Source of the DNA: Bacteroidales bacterium UBA1179
Lineage (GTDB): Bacteria; Bacteroidota; Bacteroidia; Bacteroidales; Bacteroidaceae
Length of the DNA stretch: 6,943 nucleotides
Direction: 5' to 3'
Assembly (NCBI GenBank): GCA_002309915.1
Contig: DBYT01000052.1
Span: forward strand, 2,481 to 9,423
Made by a program: the position numbers and the translations under genes. Of this stretch, positions 5,368 to 6,943 are shown piece after piece (the stretch's first letter is position 1; the number at the start of each line of letters is the position of its first letter). Below the pieces are notes generated by a model. That model was not told the DNA's origin. It worked only from the letters and a program-made list of their open reading frames with translations, and did no database searches.

Positions 5368-6399
5368 ATGTTCAAGTTCGCAAATCCCGAATATCTGTAT
5401 CTGCTGGCACTGGTTCCGGTGCTGGTAGCATTACATGTAGTCTCCAATATCCGCCGTCGCAGGAAACTTGAAGAGTACGGCGACAGGGAACTGCTGTCAC
5501 GTCTTATGCCGGATGCATCCGTAACACGCCCCAATATCAGGTTCTGGCTTCTGTTCGGATGCTATACGCTCTGCTGCTTCCTTCTGGCAAGACCGCAGTT
5601 CGGCTCCAAGCAGGAGACTGTAACCCGCAGGGGTATAGAGACGGTCATAGCACTGGATATATCCAATTCAATGCTGGCCGATGATGTGACACCGAGCCGT
5701 CTTGACAAGTCAAAGAGAATCATCTCCAATCTGGTTGACCAGTTCAAGGATGACAAGGTAGGACTGATCGTGTTCGCAGGCGACGCGTTCGTACAGTTGC
5801 CTATCACAAGTGATTTCATATCGGCCAAGGTATTCCTCAATACCATCAGCCCGGCGCTTATAACACGTCAGGGAACCGATATCAAGACCGCCATTGAACT
5901 GGCCACACGCAGTTTCACTCCAAACGACGGGGTGGGTAAGGCCATCATAGTAATCACCGACGGTGAGAACCATGAAGGCGGTGCCATAGAGGCAGCCCAG
6001 GCCGCAGCCGAGAAGGGCTATATCGTCTATGTCATGGGCGTCGGTTCACCTTCCGGTTCACCCATTCCGGGTGACAGGACAGGCGAGTTCCGCAAGGACC
6101 GTGAGGGCAATGTGGTGATTACCCGTCTCAATGAGGAGATGTGCCGTAAGATAGCAGCTGCCGGAAAGGGCGCATATTTCTACGTGGACAATTCCAATGC
6201 AGCCGAGAAAGCACTGCAGAAAGAGATTGACAAACTGGCTAAGGCCGATGTCGAGACCACCGTCTATACTGAATATGATGAACAGTTCGCCATCATAGCA
6301 TGGATGATTCTGGTTCTGTTGCTCTTTGAGATTTTCATCTGCGAGAGCCGCAACTCCAGACTCAGGAATTTCAGTCTGTTCAAAACCGATGAGGAGTAA
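5368..6399 (+). CDS. batB: BatB, membrane-anchored VWA protein
   Basis: A 343-residue paralogue of BatA with the same plan: an opening FANPEYL like the FANSAYL of BatA, helices at about 10-27 and 59-73, ARPQ at 74-77, a VWA domain at about 88-290 and a C-terminal helix at 307-325. The MIDAS residues are D97, S99 and S101 (DISNS), Thr170 (QGTD) and Asp198 (ITDGEN). The Arg-rich loop NIRRRRK after the first helix is probably cytoplasmic, so the VWA domain should face the periplasm. The cytoplasmic tail is about 18 residues. Helix 2 carries three cysteines (65, 69, 70), absent from the equivalent BatA helix. A longer Gly/Pro loop near 226-245 (SPSGSPIPGDRTGEF) also differs from BatA. The gene is preceded by a good Shine-Dalgarno and followed after 5 nt by batC. 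It is inferred to pair with BatA and the TPR protein BatC. Confidence 0.94.
   Translation: MFKFANPEYLYLLALVPVLVALHVVSNIRRRRKLEEYGDRELLSRLMPDASVTRPNIRFWLLFGCYTLCCFLLARPQFGSKQETVTRRGIETVIALDISNSMLADDVTPSRLDKSKRIISNLVDQFKDDKVGLIVFAGDAFVQLPITSDFISAKVFLNTISPALITRQGTDIKTAIELATRSFTPNDGVGKAIIVITDGENHEGGAIEAAQAAAEKGYIVYVMGVGSPSGSPIPGDRTGEFRKDREGNVVITRLNEEMCRKIAAAGKGAYFYVDNSNAAEKALQKEIDKLAKADVETTVYTEYDEQFAIIAWMILVLLLFEIFICESRNSRLRNFSLFKTDEE
6391..6396 (+). promoter_or_regulatory. Shine-Dalgarno-like GAGGAG before batC
   Basis: GAGGAG, formed by the last two sense codons of batB, lies 8 nt before the batC ATG at 6405. It may help re-initiation, but the same bases encode Glu-Glu, so the match may be incidental. 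Confidence 0.35.
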
Positions 6400-6404
6400 G
6401 TAAA

Positions 6405-6943
6405 ATGAAAAAGATATTGTTGTTCTGCCTTCTGACACTCTCCGTTGCTGGTGCCTACGCACAGCGCTCGGACCGTTCGCTGATACGCAACGGCAACCGT
6501 TTGTTTGAAGACAGCCTGTTCATCAAAGCCGAGGAGAATTACCTCAAGGCTATAGATATGAATCCGGAACTCATTGAGGGATACTACAATCTGGGAAATG
6601 CCTATACCGCTCAGCAGAAGCCTAACGAGGCCATTGAGCAGTACGGCAAGATGGCCAGTGCTCTTGAAGTCAGGAAGAAACAACTGATGGAGAATCCTTC
6701 AGCGTCTCCCAAAGACCTTGACAAATGCAAGCAGGATCTGGCCAAGACCTATCACAACACCGGTGTGGTATACCACATGTGCGAGCAGTATGACAAGGCC
6801 GTAGAGGCATACAAGCAGGCCCTGCGCAATAATCCTCAGGATGACGAGACCCGTTACAACATGATCCTGGCACAACGTATGCTCAAGGAGCAGCAACAAC
6901 AACAGCAGCAACAGGAACAACAGGAGGAAAAGCAGGAGGAGCA
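6405..6943 (+). CDS. batC: BatC, secreted TPR protein (3' end cut by window)
   Basis: The reading frame opens at ATG 6405, 5 nt after the batB stop, and stays open for 179 codons to the window edge with no stop, so the gene is partial. A signal peptide covers 1-19 (MKKILLFCLLTLSVAGAYA, then Gln). TPR-type helical repeats follow: about 25-55 (NGNRLFEDSLFIKAEENYLKAI core), 56-90 (GYYNLGNAYTAQQKPNEAIEQY) and, after a 25-residue insert, 113-146 (AKTYHNTGVVYHMCEQYDKAVEAY). A low-complexity tail starts at Gln163 with eight glutamines and then Gln/Glu/Lys. TPRs mediate protein binding, and BatC is expected to scaffold BatA/BatB in the periplasm. No lipobox is present, so it should be soluble rather than a lipoprotein. 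A Gln/Glu-rich C-terminus is usual for BatC. batD and batE would be expected next. Confidence 0.9.
   Translation, partial: MKKILLFCLLTLSVAGAYAQRSDRSLIRNGNRLFEDSLFIKAEENYLKAIDMNPELIEGYYNLGNAYTAQQKPNEAIEQYGKMASALEVRKKQLMENPSASPKDLDKCKQDLAKTYHNTGVVYHMCEQYDKAVEAYKQALRNNPQDDETRYNMILAQRMLKEQQQQQQQQEQQEEKQEE
6891..6943 (+). repeat. CAG/CAA-rich low-complexity tract in batC
   Basis: From 6891, eight glutamine codons mixing CAG and CAA are followed by Glu, Gln and Lys codons up to the window edge. The mixed codons make it less slippage-prone than a pure triplet run. It encodes the start of a disordered polar tail. Confidence 0.7.

Noticed and set aside
6405..6465. BatC as a lipoprotein because of Cys8 in its signal peptide
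   Set aside because: Cys8 is in the middle of the hydrophobic core with no lipobox. The AYA-Gln site at 17-20 fits ordinary signal peptidase I cleavage.
6264..6683. Open frame of 139 codons on the minus strand over the batB-batC junction
   Set aside because: It overlaps two confident + strand genes and shows no recognisable domain.
1..6943. Mobile element, phage or defence island
   Set aside because: No transposase, integrase, terminal inverted repeats, tRNA or direct-repeat array is seen. Base and codon use look uniform by eye, and the gene order is a core Bacteroidales arrangement.

Overview
The window reads as a chromosomal segment of a Bacteroidales bacterium (Bacteroides/Prevotella-like; the genus cannot be fixed from sequence alone). 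The main reason is the gene order MoxR ATPase – DUF58 protein – membrane protein – BatA – BatB – BatC, which is the 'Bacteroides aerotolerance' (bat) cluster. Mostly A-rich leaders without Shine-Dalgarno sequences, a TAnnTTTG-type -7 promoter element and an HU-like protein fused to an envelope domain also fit Bacteroidota. All genes lie on the + strand and coding density is high. I see no mobile element, tRNA, rRNA or CRISPR array.

Region 1 (1-1233) holds two adjacent HU-type genes 9 nt apart. The first encodes an ordinary 90-residue HU/IHF-family DNA-binding protein. The second encodes an HU-like domain, a charged linker, one membrane helix, an Ala/Pro/Lys spacer and a C-terminal LysM domain. 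This topology would place a nucleoid-type domain in the cytoplasm and a peptidoglycan-binding domain in the periplasm.

Region 2 (1234-1376) is the only sizeable non-coding stretch (143 bp). It holds a candidate AT-rich intrinsic terminator, a 14-bp palindrome, a perfect TAnnTTTG -7 element, a strong hairpin capped by a GAAA tetraloop close to the predicted transcription start, and a leader motif also found before the first gene. It looks like the boundary between the HU/LysM unit and the moxR-bat operon.

Region 3 (1377-6943, running off the right edge) is a tight operon of six visible genes. MoxR AAA+ ATPase and a DUF58 von Willebrand A-like protein are cytoplasmic. The next gene encodes a secreted, two-TM protein with a periplasmic N-terminal domain and a cytoplasmic helical domain. 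BatA and BatB are paralogous membrane-anchored VWA proteins with intact MIDAS residues, probably facing the periplasm. BatC is a secreted TPR protein with a Gln/Glu-rich tail, cut by the window end. By family knowledge, MoxR ATPases act as chaperone-like remodelers on VWA-protein partners. The inferred picture is an ATP-driven cytoplasmic half (MoxR-DUF58) coupled through membrane proteins to a periplasmic VWA/TPR complex in envelope maintenance or stress tolerance. batD and batE would be expected downstream, outside the window.
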